Below, one piece after another: positions 22,036-32,759 of a stretch of 64,000 bases of DNA; position 1 is the first letter of the stretch; each line of letters begins with the position of its first letter. The notes under the pieces were generated by a model. The model did not search any database. It worked only from the letters and a program-made list of their open reading frames with translations, and was not told the origin of the DNA. The translations under genes were made by a program, and so were the position numbers. The DNA is from Struthio camelus (taxonomy: Eukaryota; Chordata; Aves; Struthioniformes; Struthionidae), in contig NC_090944.1 of assembly GCF_040807025.1 (NCBI RefSeq), positions 5,546,068 through 5,610,067 on the forward strand, written 5' to 3'.

Positions 22036-23654
22036 ATGGAGCCTCGGAGGCTGAGCGTCGTGGGCGAGTTTGTGGTGCTGAGCCTCTTTGTGGTGTGCCT
22101 GGCCCACATGCCCTCGGTCGTCAACGTCTTCACAATCCTGTGCATAGCGGTGGTGTTGGTGCCGGCGGGGAAAAGGCCCTGGCCCAAGGTAGGAGTCAGC
22201 CTGGGCATGGCCCCGAGCTGGCGCGGGCAGCGAGAGGGCTGAGGCCGCGGCAGCACCTGCAGCAAGGGCAGCCTGACGGTGCTGCGTGCAAGCCTGCCTG
22301 CAGCCTCAGCTCTGCGTGCCCCGCGCAGCCCTTCCGCGAGCAGGGCGCCTCTTGGCGCAGCTTGGATGCTCGCCACTAAGGCAGCGCTCTCTTGGGCTGT
22401 GCAGGGGCCTCGCGGCAGTGCTGGCAGCCTGGGCAACGGCAGCGTGGACGAGCCCGGAGGTGAGCAGCCCCGGCCCGGAGCGTAGGCGCGCTCGGCAGCG
22501 CCTCCCGGCCAAGACAGCCCAGCGCCGCCAGCGCCCACCGCCCTCGGCCCCTGCTGGGGCTCCGCCGACGGGCTGCCCTCGCTCACTGCCTCTCTGCCTC
22601 CTCTTCCAGCAGCCTCCTTCCTGCCCACGGTGCAGACGCAGGACTGTGCAGCCAGCCGGCAGGCAGGGTAAGCGGAGGCCTGGCCTCCACAGCCCTGGCC
22701 AGGCCCACCGCAGGCAAGAGCCCGATGCAGCCCAGAGCCACAGACCTGCGCCTGGCCTGGGCCCCCCAAAGAGCAGGGCATGGCATGGCTAGGGCTGGGG
22801 TCGATGCGCGGGATGCCCAGGACATGCCGCATGCCTGCTGCTCACCAACTGGGAAGCCCCTTTGCTCCTTGCCCACTGCTGCAGCCCTGGCCCCAGCGCC
22901 CCCTCCGCCCGCACCCTGCCACCCTTTAGCATCTGCTGCCACCAGGGCTTCCCCCTGGGGCACCCAAGGCAGCCTCCTCACCTCCTTTCTCCCTCCCAGG
23001 CTCACAAGCGAGGACACCTTGCCCCCTCGCCACCTCCTGCCCACCTCCGAGCCAGACACGGATGGATGGAAGTTGGATGGCCCTCTCCCACTGCCACCAC
23101 CCTCCATCCTGCTGGACGCTCCCCCAACACCTGCAGCAGTGCTGGGTGAGCTGCTTGTGCCCACAGCCCTCCCGCCATCCCCACCACGCAGGCGGGTCCG
23201 CTTTGGGCGCAACCAGACCGTGTTGCTCAGCGAGGAAGGACACGAGCTGCTGGACTGCCTCCCCAAAGCCCCACACCTCGACTGGCCAGCCCACATCCCG
23301 CGCCGGTCCATCCTGCACTGTGCCTGGGCACCCGTCCCGCTGGCAGGGGAAGGCACAGTGCGGCCACTTTTGCCCCCCGAGCAGTCCGAGGAGGAAGAGG
23401 ACGAGGAGCCAGCGTGTGCCACCTCCCTGCAGCGCTGGCCCACCATGCAGCTCTGGAGCCCACCACCAGAGGCGCCCTCCCCTCCCGCTGCAGCCGCCGG
23501 CTGCACAGCGGCCCTGGCCTGCCTGCTCTGCCCAGCCTGCCCAGCCTGCCCTGCAGGCGCCTTCAGAGGGCTGCGCAAGGGCCTCCGCAGATGCGCCTCC
23601 TTCCTGCGAGGGCCACGGCGAGTGCTGAGGAGGCGCCAGGCAAGGGCCAGCTGA
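22036..23654 (+). CDS. Unrecognised four-exon RVxF-containing protein, copy 3
   Basis: Exons 22036-22188, 22405-22459, 22610-22667 and 23000-23654, frame fully open. Five residues differ from copies 1 and 2 by my reading: D78Q (a two-base change), S97P, E205G, S213L and R293G. The membrane-segment exon, the RVxF motif and the EGHELLDCLPK core are unchanged. Base -2 before the ATG is A instead of G; the strong G at -3 is kept. The frame has stayed open despite substitutions, which suggests the gene is still under some constraint. Confidence 0.73.
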
Positions 23655-23746
23655 TTGGGGCCAGCAGCAGGCTCCGCGCCTGGGCAGACGTGCCAGTAAC
23701 CAGCGCCCGCGGAGCTAGACGCCTTCGCCACCTCCGGGCCAGCGTC

Positions 23747-23752
23747 AATAAA
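23747..23752 (+). terminator. Poly(A) signal of four-exon gene, copy 3
   Basis: AATAAA, 93 bases after the stop at 23654. Confidence 0.75.
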
Positions 23753-23912
23753 CCTCTGAGCAAGACTCTGCGGGAGGCGAGAGTGAAACACCATGTGAAG
23801 TGAAAAGAAGGCGGCGCAGGAATGCTCCCTGAGTCTTAGGAAGCCAGCCGTTCCCCGAACTCAGGCTTTCCTGCTCCTGACAGGGCTGAGTAGAGCAGCA
23901 ACATGCAAAAAC

Positions 23913-26900
23913 ATGTCTCCAGAACAGAAGTTTAAATGCTTAGCTCAGATGAACCATCACATAGGAAACTGGCTGTCAGAAGAAGTCCGTGAGATCCTTA
24001 GAAAGTGCGGTGGATGTGATCCTGGGGGCGCTCTGGAGCAAGATCTGAATTCCCCTGTGAATGGAGACTATGTAGCCTCCAACAGTGATCTGCAGAAAGA
24101 AGTTGTAAAACAGGGGAGAATTGATATCGGTCAGGGGGCTGAGCAGAAAGATTCATCCAAGCCATCACCCTCAGCAGAACAGTGGGAGGATCCTAAAAGG
24201 AATGAGCGTTCCAGAGGCCAAGAGGTCTTCCACTTGATCAAACACCCGGGACTAGAAAATTGCTACGCAAGGAAAAGGGGGAGGGCAGATCTTCTGGTTA
24301 TCGACAAGACTGCCCTGTGTGACAGCCAGCCCAGGATTGGCAGTGAATACCCCTTCCATTTTCGGCACAAGCTGCTGATGCTGGACTACCGTGGAAGGTA
24401 TCTGGTTTGCCCGGAGCATGGCAAAGCAAAAGAAGGCGTTCTGAGCACTCCGAATGCAACAAGCCTTGGCACTGAGTGCTCAGATAGTGCCTCAGATATT
24501 GACAGTGAGTTTTTCAATGCTGAGCGTGAAGAAGGGGATGCCTCTGTTACAGCAGGTCTGACACACACACATGCCATGGACCTCCAGGTGGCGATGTTTC
24601 ATGGTGCCCATGATTTCACGAGACAGTACATTTCAACAAACCTCGCTTTGTGCCACTTGGCGCTCCCCCTCCTGCTACCAAATCCATGCACCGCACCAAG
24701 AGAGTTCCCTCAGCCAAGTTAAAAAGAGCTGGAAAGCCACAGAACAATTGGGAAAGCAGACCACAATTCAGAGGAGCAGACCACAACTCAGAGGCACAAA
24801 AACAAACCGATTGATCAGGCAGACACACTCATCGTGTCCTTCATACGGATCGGGAGTTCTCCTTCCTCTTCCAAGGCTCAGCTCCTGAATGCTCTGCCGA
24901 CTAAACACAAACACGACACTTTCTTCCATCGACATTGCAAAGGCAGCACCAAAGGCTGTCTTCTAATGACAGGTGTTGTGCAGATCTCTTGGTCCTGTGC
25001 CAGTGGCAGTGCTGATGACACTTTTGACGGCTGTGTTGCTTTTTGTAACCTGCATGGAGATGCTAGAGGTCATGAACAACAATTGCCGTTTTTACAGCAG
25101 ATCTCTTCTGTGAAGGAGGCTCTCAGTTAGCTGAGTCTGACCAGAGTGACAAGAAAGGCATGAACATTGTACGTGACCCGTGGCAGTCTCAAAAGCCTTT
25201 GATTTGTCTTTTCACTGAAGAAGAGAATGTTGCATGTGGCCGATCTAGCCAGAATGTAAAAAGAGGTATCCAGAACAGAAACACAGCAGAATTAGTAGAG
25301 GAGCTGATAAAAACAATCAGAGACCTACTAGCAAGGTCAAACAACCTTTTAAGGCTTGATGCTTGTCAGGACACAGCTCGCCAACGTGGATTTATTGTGG
25401 CTAAAGAGGCAGAAGAGTGTGTGAGAGCCAAAGCAAAGGCAAGAACCTTGGTGGGATTCTTGACAAAGGAGAAATTGTGTTTGAGATCAAATCACAGCTA
25501 CTGCCTCTTCAAGGACAACTATGGTACCCATGGTGTAAAAAGGAGAAAGAGCTCCCCCGCTTGCAGGAAAAGAGGAACAAGAACATAGAACATCATGGGA
25601 GCCAAACTGAGCCAGAGAAGTGTGCAGGACGAAGAAAGCAACTCGACAGAGCGTTCCCCCTCAAGCAGCTGATGAAATCAGTCCTTGCTTTTCTCCAGGC
25701 ACAGGCAAGAGACACCAAGAAATACTTGCTGCAGTGGAGGAAGGTCTTTAGGGATGACCTGTCCTCTGAGCACTTGGAGGAACTTCAGAAAGAGTATCAT
25801 CAGTGAAGGTATCAAATCCTGGAAATAAAGAAAAGCAAGGAAAAAAACCAGTCTGAAAACAGCATTGATGAATAAGTTAGAAGCCCTCTCCAATGCAGTC
25901 AATGATTCATCCATTGGTCTCAAACGTCTTTTGAGAGAAGTAGGGCAGATTCGTGAAGCTCTAGAATCCTTGAACTCAAAAGATGAATGTTTTTGCAAAC
26001 TACCTGAAGTGGCAGTCGATCTGATGGTTTCAGGGTATGCCCTTGAAGTGGTGGATGGTGATGCTTCGTCTGTACGGTGACGATGGCTTGGGGCAATCTT
26101 TGACAAGTTAATTGAGAAGCTAGGGGAGAGAAGAGCGTTTGTTCTCTCAGTGCTTGGCATCCAGAGCCCGGGGAAGTCAAGCCTGCTGAATGCCATGTTT
26201 GGGCTGCAGTGGAACGTCAGTGCGGGGAGAGGCACGCGGGGAGCGTTTGTGCAGCTGCTTCAGGTGGACGAGAAACCCCAAGAGGCCGTGGACTTTGATT
26301 ACAGGCTGATTGTTGACACGGGAGGACTTTGTGCCATGGAGGTGGCCAATAAGCAGTCACTTAATGATGACAATGAGCTAGCCACCTTTGGCATTGGCAT
26401 TGGCAACATGACTCTGATCAATATCTTGGGAGAAAATCCTGGAGACATGCAAGATGTCCTTCAGCTAGCTGGGCAGGCTTTTCTCCGCATGAAGCAAGTC
26501 AATCTTTCGCCAAGCTGCTGCTTTGTGCACCACAATGTTGGAGAAATAACTGCCCAGGAACAAAACATGCAAGGACAAAGACGCCTGCAGGAAAAGCTGG
26601 AGGAAATGGCAGGGACAGCCGCCCAGCCGCCCAGCAGGCATTCTGCCATGTAACCCACAGTCAGTACTTTGCTCACCTCTGGGTGGCAAGGAAACCCACC
26701 CAGGGCCCCACCCAACCCCACACACAGCCAGCACGTGCAGCAGTTAAAGAGCACAATTCTCCAAGCTGCCAAGAAGGGATCGCAGGGCTCTATTTCAAGG
26801 CTCTCGAGCTTGAAAGTTCGTATGAGTGACTTGTGGAAGGCTCTGCTGAATGAAAAGTTTGTTTTCCCTTTCCAAAACACTCGGGAAGTTGCCGCAGACA

Positions 26901-27499
26901 ACAGCTTAGGAACAACCGACAGCCAGTGGACCTGGCAGCTGGGGAGCCACATCCTAGACTTGCAAATGAAATGGAACAATCGGATTAGAAAGGGAGACGT
27001 TCCGCATGTGACCTGAAGAAGCCTTATGGAGGAAGTGCAAGATAAATATGAGACCCTCTGGAAAGGCTTGGAACCGTATTTCAGGGAAGATGACGCCAGT
27101 GGGCTTTTGATTCAGCGGAAAGCAAGCATTGAAAATCAACCGCAAGATCTGAGAGAAGCACTTGTGGAAGAGACACAGAGAAAGTCTGCCGAGTTCATTG
27201 AACGGGAGAAGAATCCGAGCAAAGGGCATCAGAAGAAGCCAGAATGTGAACACGAGCTTGTCAAGAGAAGGCAACTGGTGGCTTTGTCGCTAAAGAAGGA
27301 AGAGCTGCATGAAGAAAAGCTGCGGCAACACTTGGCTAGCCTCTGGAAACAATGGCTCTACAAAGTATCTTCCAGTGCACCTCCTCCTGCAGAACCAAAC
27401 ATAAACCTCCCTAGTGAGACCACTCTGCTGGAACATTTCAAGCAAGAGCCAAACAGAGAGGAAGAAATAAAATGCTTCTTGCCAAAGGATGCATTTCCC
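23913..27499 (+). pseudogene. VLIG/GVIN linker and GTPase fragment, copy 3
   Basis: Copy of 4779-8365 with the same lesions; the P-loop lies at 26156-26179. It has more private substitutions than copy 2 (for example near 23971, 24412, 24661, 24843, 25490 and 26568). Upstream, 23803-23815 differs by several adjacent bases, removing an ATG present in copies 1 and 2. Its C-terminal partner is missing: only the extreme tail at 28821 survives. Confidence 0.9.
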
Positions 27500-27631
27500 A
27501 TGGCATCCCTTGCAGGCAGTGCAAGAGATCATTGCTGCTGGAAGCTGCATTTCATTTCATCCCTTTGTATTTCAGATGCTAGTCGTACTTCCCAAAACAT
27601 GTATACAATAAACTCGCGGGCTAGCCTTCTG
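27500..27631 (+). repeat. VLIG 3'-flank-like piece, copy 3
   Basis: Same as 8366-8497 with one substitution near 27596. Confidence 0.74.
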
Positions 27632-27654
27632 GTCAGGGTGTCTCCTGGTGCTGG

Positions 27655-28306
27655 GCTTGTGGCGGGGGTGCCGAGGGGATCTGGGCGTTGTGTTGGGGGT
27701 GCTGGTCTTGTCGTGGGGGGTGCAGAGGGGAGTTGGTCCTTGTGTTGGGGGTGCTGGTCTTTGTTTTGAGGTGCAGAGGGGATCTGGACCTTGTGTTGGG
27801 GGTGCAGAGGGGATCTGGGTGTTGTTGTGGGGGTGCTTAGAGGAGATGGGCCTTGTGTTGGGGGAGCTGTGTTTGTTGTGGAGGTGCAGAGGGGATCAGG
27901 GCCTTGTTTTTGGGGTGCTGGGCCTTGTTTTGGGAGTGCTGGGGTTGTCGTGGGGGTGCTGAGGGGATCAGGGCATTGTGTTGGGGGTGCTGGGCATTGT
28001 GTAGGGTTTGCTGGGCTTGTTATGGGGGTGCAGAGGGGATCTGGGTCTTGTTTTGGGGGTGCTTATAGGACGTGGGCCTTTTTTTGGGGGTGCTGGGCTT
28101 GTCGTGGGGGTCCTGAGTGGTCATGGTGTTGTGTTGGGGGTGGTGGGCGTTGTTTTGGGAGAATTAGGCTTGTTTTTGGGGTGCTTAGGGGATCTGGGCC
28201 TTGTTTTCGGGGTACTGAGGGGATCTGGGCGTTGTTTTGGCGGTGCTGGGCCTTGTCATGGGGGTGTTGAGGGAATCTAGGCCTTTTTTTGGGGGTGCGG
28301 AGAGGG
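27655..28306 (+). repeat. G-rich minisatellite, copy 3
   Basis: Same array with a net loss of about 113 bases (around 27850-27930, where monomer order changes) and several substitutions. Confidence 0.92.
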
Positions 28307-28308
28307 TT

Positions 28309-28500
28309 CCGGAGCACTGGACCAGGTTGCCCAGAGAGGTTGTGGAGTCTCCTTCCCTGGAGATATTCAAAAGCCGCCTGGCCCAATCCTGGGCAATATG
28401 CTCCAGAGGACCCTGGCTGAGCAGGGGCGTTGGACTCCAGGATCTTCGGAGGTCCCTTCCAACCTCCACCATTCTCTGAGCCTGTGATTCTGTGAAATGT
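28309..28500 (+). mobile_element. CR1 LINE 3' end, copy 3
   Basis: Same insertion carried by the third unit, with a T for C near 28446. Confidence 0.9.
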
Positions 28501-28589
28501 TAAGGCTAAAATTTTAACACTCACATCCCAGAAGTTTTCTTTTCCTTTCTTCTCAGAATTGGTTCCCGTCGATGGTCGAGCCCATCACA

Positions 28590-28975
28590 CACCTTCCACA
28601 ATCGCCTGTAATGTGCTCATGTAGTGTTCCAATGCTATAGGTCCTATGGATTGGCATGGGGTTGGTTCACCTAGTTGATTTAAACCAGTTGAGGGAATGG
28701 TTAGAACGTACAGCTAGCAATCTGGTTTTGGAGCTAAGGAAAGGTTTTGCACATTGAGTGACTACTCCCCAAATTACAGCTTGGTTGCCACTGCCCACGC
28801 ACACAGGGAGCCCCATTCCCATTTCACCCCAGAAAGCTCCCCGCAGGCATGCTGCAAATGGCTTGTGTGCCGTTTCCGCTCACAATTGCAACAAGATTGC
28901 TGTGCACAATTGGAGGGCAAAGGAGCAACCCCTCCAGAAGGGGAAAAGTGCCCAAAGACAGATGTGATCTCTGAG
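28590..28975 (+). repeat. Truncated fourth unit with internal deletion
   Basis: Matches the first 230 or so bases of the unit up to 28820, then jumps to sequence equivalent to about 1808-1945 of copy 1, the end of the VLIG C-terminal fragment. About 1.58 kb of the unit is missing. After about 28960 it leaves the tandem units and continues into what looks like the original VLIG 3' end. It is therefore a boundary fragment that kept sequence the amplified copies lost. Confidence 0.88.
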
Positions 28976-29045
28976 CTGGAACAGCTATCCCCTCCACATA
29001 GCATCTCCCAGCGCCAAAACGGTCTGCAATGGCAATGGCCTGAAT
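28821..29045 (+). pseudogene. VLIG/GVIN extreme C-terminal tail, boundary copy
   Basis: Starts inside the W-V-C-R-F element, the same 100 or so bases as at about 1811-1935. It then continues through GKGATPPEGEKCPK and an acidic/hydrophobic tail to about 28980, in the way VLIG proteins end. The amplified copies instead have GTAATRPEGEKCPK and then run into foreign sequence. This fragment therefore probably retains the native 3' end. Everything upstream (catalytic and middle parts) is deleted. Confidence 0.75.
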
Positions 29046-29047
29046 GT

Positions 29048-29182
29048 ATTGGCATCCCTTGCCAGCAGTCCAAGAGATCATTGCTGCTGGAAGCTGCATT
29101 TCATTTCATGCCTTTGTATTTCAGTTGCTAGTCTTACTCTGGGAAACATGTATACAATCACCTCAAGGGCTAGCCTTCTGCA
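29048..29182 (+). repeat. VLIG 3'-flank-like piece, boundary copy
   Basis: Diverged relative of 8366-8497, sharing long runs such as AGATCATTGCTGCTGGAAGC. It lies about 70 bases after the end of the VLIG tail, which supports reading it as 3' flank. The AATAAA of the amplified copies is absent here (reads AATCA). Confidence 0.72.
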
Positions 29183-29893
29183 AAGAACCCAAACAATAGC
29201 CAACAGCAGAAGCAGCAAGATACACACCTAGATAATACCATGGCCTGTACATCACATCTGTGATTTTCTTCTCCTCTCCATAAGTGGGTTCACTTCTGGA
29301 GAGTGTTCAACTTCTGGACTCCATGAAGCAGAGTCTCTGCTGAAGTCTGTGCTTTTAAATTCCAACTGGACTGATAGGATCCCCTCATCTGATGGCCTCG
29401 GGAACAAACACGTCACGGAATGTCACCCTTCACCAAGTCTCTCTCTTGTGTTTGATCCTGTGGCTCTGCTCTGTCTGTAACACATGTTCCCACGTTCATA
29501 GCTCTGTACCAGCAACAAGCAGTAAAAGGGGCCTGTTGCCTGCTCTCGCTTCCTGACGTTCTCCTTGTATGTGGGAAGCATCGTGCGGGTGCTGGCGGGG
29601 AGGTTGTGGGGAGAGAAAGTGCCAGGTGCCTTTGGGAAGGTCTTCCGCAGGAGCCAGGCCTGAAGCCCCCTTACGAAGCCTTGCTGCAGAGTGCAGGCGT
29701 CTCCTGCTGAGCCTGGCAAGAGCTGGTCGCACTCTCCTGTGGCAAGTCAGGTCCAGTACGCTCGTCTGCACGGGCAGGACTGGAGGCTGTTGTCCCAAGA
29801 GGGCCACCTCTCCCTCCTGGCTCAGCTGGTGCACATAGAGATTTGCACGGCTCCTGCCACAGACGCGCAGAGATTGAAGCAATGTGGGATGAG
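29183..29893. other. Unassigned unique stretch
   Basis: Single-copy sequence between the VLIG 3'-flank-like piece and the next minisatellite. Short open frames exist on both strands (for example 29691-30092 +, 29496-29975 -), but they run into the repeat or lack recognisable motifs. No gene is supported. Confidence 0.4.
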
Positions 29894-29966
29894 GGCCAGG
29901 GTGCATACAAGGTGTGAAAAGCAGCAGAGCGGCTGCAACGCTAGTCAGGGTCTCTCCTGGTGCTGG
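29894..29966 (+). repeat. 73-base direct repeat, left copy
   Basis: Contains GCATACAAGGTGTGAAAAGC and ends with CTCCTGGTGCTGG just before the minisatellite. The matching copy lies at 31231-31303, after the minisatellite. The last 25 or so bases also occur directly before the arrays at 8521, 18088 and 27655. Confidence 0.9.
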
Positions 29967-31230
29967 GCTTGTCATGGGGGTGCTGAGGGGATCTGGGCGT
30001 TGTGTTGGGGGTTCTGGGCTTGTCGTGGGGGTGGAGAGGGGACGTGGGCCTTGTGTTTGGGGTGCAGGGCCTGTTGTGGGGGTCCTGAGTAGTCAGGGCG
30101 TTGTTTTGGGGGTGCTGGGACTTGTTTTGGGAGAGCTAGGCTTGTTTTGGGGTGCTGAGGGGACCTAGGCATTGTTTTGGGAGTGCTGGAGATATCTGGG
30201 CCTTGTATTGGGGGTGCTGGACTTTTCATGAGGGTGCTGAGGGGATCTGGGCATTGTGTTGTGGGTACCGGGCTTGTCGTGGTGCTTAGGGGATCTAGGC
30301 CTTGTGTTGGGCGTCCTGAGAGTATTGGGGCCTTTTTCTGGGGGTGCTGGGTCTTGTTTTAGGGGTGCTGGTCTTGTCATTGGGGTGCTGAGGGGATCTG
30401 GGCTGTGGTTTTGGGGTGCTGGGCATTGCTTTTGGGGGTGCTGGGCATTGTGTTGGAGGTGCGGGGCTTTTTTGGGGGGTGCGGAGGGGATCTGGGCCTG
30501 GTTTTAGGAGCGCTGAGGGTATCTGGGGCTTTTATTGGAAATGCTGGTCTTGTCATGGGGACGTTGAGGGGATTTGGGCCTTGTATTGGGAGTGCTGGGC
30601 TTTGTGTTGGGGGTTCTGATGGGATCTGTGTCTTTTTTTGGGGGTGGTGAGGGGATCTGGGCCTTGTGTTAGTAGAGCTGAGGGGATCTTGGCCTTGTTT
30701 TGTGAGTGGTGGGTCTTGTTTTGCACGTGCTGAGGCGATCTGGGCATTGTTTTGGGGGTGCTGGGCCTTGCTGTGGGGGTGCTGAGGGGATATGTTGGGG
30801 GTGCGGGGCTTGTGTTGTGGGTGCTGAGGAGATCTGGGCATTTTGTTGGGGGGCTGGGCTTATGGTGGTGCTGAGGGGATCTGGGCCTTGTGTTGGGGGT
30901 GCTGGGCTTGTTTTGGGAGTGCTGAGGGGATCTGGGCCTTGTATTGGGGAGAGCTGGGCTTGTCGTGGGTGTGCTGAGGAGAGCTAGGTCTTGCACTGGG
31001 GGTGCTGGGCCTTGTTTTGGGAGTGCAGAGGGGATCTGGGCCTTGTATTGGGGGTGCGGGGCTTGTCATGGGGGTGCTGAACGGGATCTGGGCCTTATGT
31101 TTGGGAGTGCTGGGCCTTGTTTTGGGGTGCTGGGCCTTGTTTTTGGAGTTCTGGGCTTTGTTGTGGGGGTGCTGAGGGGATCTGGGCCTTGTGTTGGGCG
31201 TTCCTGAGGGGATCTGGGCATTGTATTGGG
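29967..31230 (+). repeat. G-rich minisatellite, boundary array
   Basis: About 1.26 kb of the same 30/21-base G-rich monomers, more diverged and irregular than the copies inside the tandem units (for example single-base losses near 30280 and 30855). Enclosed by 73-base direct repeats. Confidence 0.92.
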
Positions 31231-31303
31231 GGTCAGGGCGCATACAAGGTGTGAAAAGCAGCAGAGCGGCTGCAACGCTAGTCAGGCTCTCTCCTGGTGC
31301 TGG
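31231..31303 (+). repeat. 73-base direct repeat, right copy
   Basis: Second copy of 29894-29966, differing at a few bases. It is followed by unrelated sequence instead of minisatellite. Confidence 0.9.
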
Positions 31304-32100
31304 AGACAGTGGGGTGGGGGGACAAGCGGCAGGTCCTCGTCCCAGGAGCTGCCCAAGACGTGGGCACTCGTCGTGGCGCCAAGGGGAGAAGCCATCTGGC
31401 AAGCAGCGCCCAGGAGGCCGTACCGGGGCGGTCCGGCTGGATTTCCTGCCACAGACAGCTCTCGCCACGCCAGCCAGAAACGCAGCAGCCTCCACCGCAG
31501 CCTTCTCCATCGCCAATTGTTATTGGAGCGGCTCTTGGAGGGGCAAGGGGGAAAGGATTCCCCACATTTTCACTTTTTTTTGGGGGGGGGGGGTGGCACA
31601 TTTCCTTTCTGATTTGCAACTATTTCTTTTTTTTTTCTCCCTGTCTTTTGGCAGATGGAGGGTGGTGGTTGCCCATATTTGAGCAGCTTGTGTGCAGGTT
31701 TTTAAAATGTATTTCCCGAGGAAGTTTTTTACAGCCTTGAAACTCTCCAGGTTTTTTTCCAGCAGTTTTTTTTTTTTGTCTTTTTCTTCTTCCTCCCCCA
31801 CAAGCAATCACCCATAGGGGTCATTTATTTACTTACACACTGTGGGTTTTATTTATTTACCCATGGGAAGGTGGCTGGGTTGGGGTTTGGCTGTTCTTTG
31901 TTTTTCAGCAGATCCCCCTTTCCCCTCACCCCCCCCAGCCATTTCCTTGGGGCGTTCCTGATTAATTTTCACTCGGGGGTTACGGAGTCAGGCGCAGGGG
32001 CAGGGGGTGGGATGCCCTCTCCCCCCGAGCAGCTGGTTGTGGCTCCATTACTCCTTTTCTCCGGAGCCCGTTTTCTCTGGGCATTTCCTCACTCCCTGCT
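31304..32100. other. Unassigned T-rich and GC-rich stretch
   Basis: No coding sequence recognised. It holds an inverted CCAAT pair (31513-31526), a T8G12 tract (about 31574-31593) and further T-runs near 31625 and 31765. Its composition differs from both flanks. It could be promoter or intron of a lost gene, but nothing decides this. Confidence 0.4.
31513..31526. promoter_or_regulatory. Inverted CCAAT-box pair
   Basis: CCAATTGTTATTGG: two CCAAT boxes facing each other with a four-base gap, a possible NF-Y site. No transcript start is evident. Confidence 0.3.
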
Positions 32101-32152
32101 GGCCCGGGGAAGCTTCTAGAAGGTGCCGGAGCAACAGCTGCGGTAGGAGCCT

Positions 32153-32198
32153 CCTGATTGGCGGGTGTGGGAGTGTTAGCTGTGTCCTGATTGGCGGG
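32153..32198 (+). promoter_or_regulatory. Paired CTGATTGGCGGG (inverted CCAAT) elements
   Basis: CCTGATTGGCGGG occurs twice, at 32153-32165 and 32186-32198, 33 bases apart. CTGATTGG is a strong NF-Y (Y-box) match. It lies just upstream of the decayed paralogues of the four-exon gene and may be their former promoter. Confidence 0.45.
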
Positions 32199-32319
32199 TT
32201 GTGGATGGCAGCGTGGGGCGGGGAGTGAAGCCTTGTCTGTCCCTGCTGAGGGGATCTGGGGGTTGTGGGGGGGTGCGGGGGGGATCTGGGGGTTGGGGGC
32301 GCTGGGGGTGTTTTGGGGG

Positions 32320-32755
32320 CAGAGAGGCGGGAGGCAGGGCAAGGGGAGGCCTTGGCTGCAGAGGTCTGCCCCTGCGGCAGGTGCTGGAATGGGGAGGGCA
32401 CTAGTGTGTGCCTGTGGCCTGGGCAGGTGCCGCAGGAGCGGGGGGAGGCGCAGGCCGGGGCAGAGCAGGATGCAGCCCAGAGGCAGAGAGGTGGGCATGG
32501 CCGTGCTGAGCTGCCGAGGCCAAGAGAGGATTGTGGTGGGGGGGTGCTGAGAAGAGGGCAACAGCAATATGTGCACTGCACAGGCAGAGCCGGCTCCGTT
32601 GTGCTGACAACCAGGCGGTGTTGGTGAGCAATGAAGGCCATGAGCTGCTGGACTGCCTCCCAAAAGTTGCACACACAGAGTGGCCGGCGCACGTGAGACA
32701 TCGCCAGTGCATCGTGCAGAAGCCTCCAGAGGCCCAGAGGGCAAACTGGGCATGA
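32320..32755 (+). pseudogene. Decayed paralogue of the four-exon gene, relic alpha
   Basis: 32320-32345 resembles the end of exon 3 and its donor, but with GC in place of GT at 32339-32340. The stretch near 32468 (GATGCAGCCCAGAGGCAGAG) matches intron 3 of the intact gene near 3589. At 32600-32700 the core is clear: VLVSNEGHELLDCLPK against VLLSEEGHELLDCLPK. The RVRF motif has become RLRC. The frame ends at 32755, and the acidic and Cys-rich tail is missing. An unusual functional gene cannot be excluded, but a relic is more likely. Confidence 0.7.
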
Positions 32756-32759
32756 GGTG

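Larger units (their letters stand above)
19136..28589 (+). repeat. Tandem 9.57-kb unit, copy 3
   Basis: Third copy, 9454 bases, and the most divergent of the three. It carries most of the private substitutions, spread from about 20.8 kb onward, and its minisatellite is shorter by about 113 bases net. It lies next to the truncated fourth unit, that is, at the edge of the amplified block. The VLIG lesions are the same as in copies 1 and 2. Confidence 0.96.

Noticed and set aside
1..28589. Gene conversion between the three units
   Set aside because: With three copies, almost every difference is private to one copy, so the pattern cannot separate conversion from simple sequential duplication.
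29496..29975. Minus-strand open frame of 159 residues in the unique stretch
   Set aside because: Starts inside the minisatellite edge and the 73-base repeat; no recognisable domain, and splice or promoter signals are not evident.
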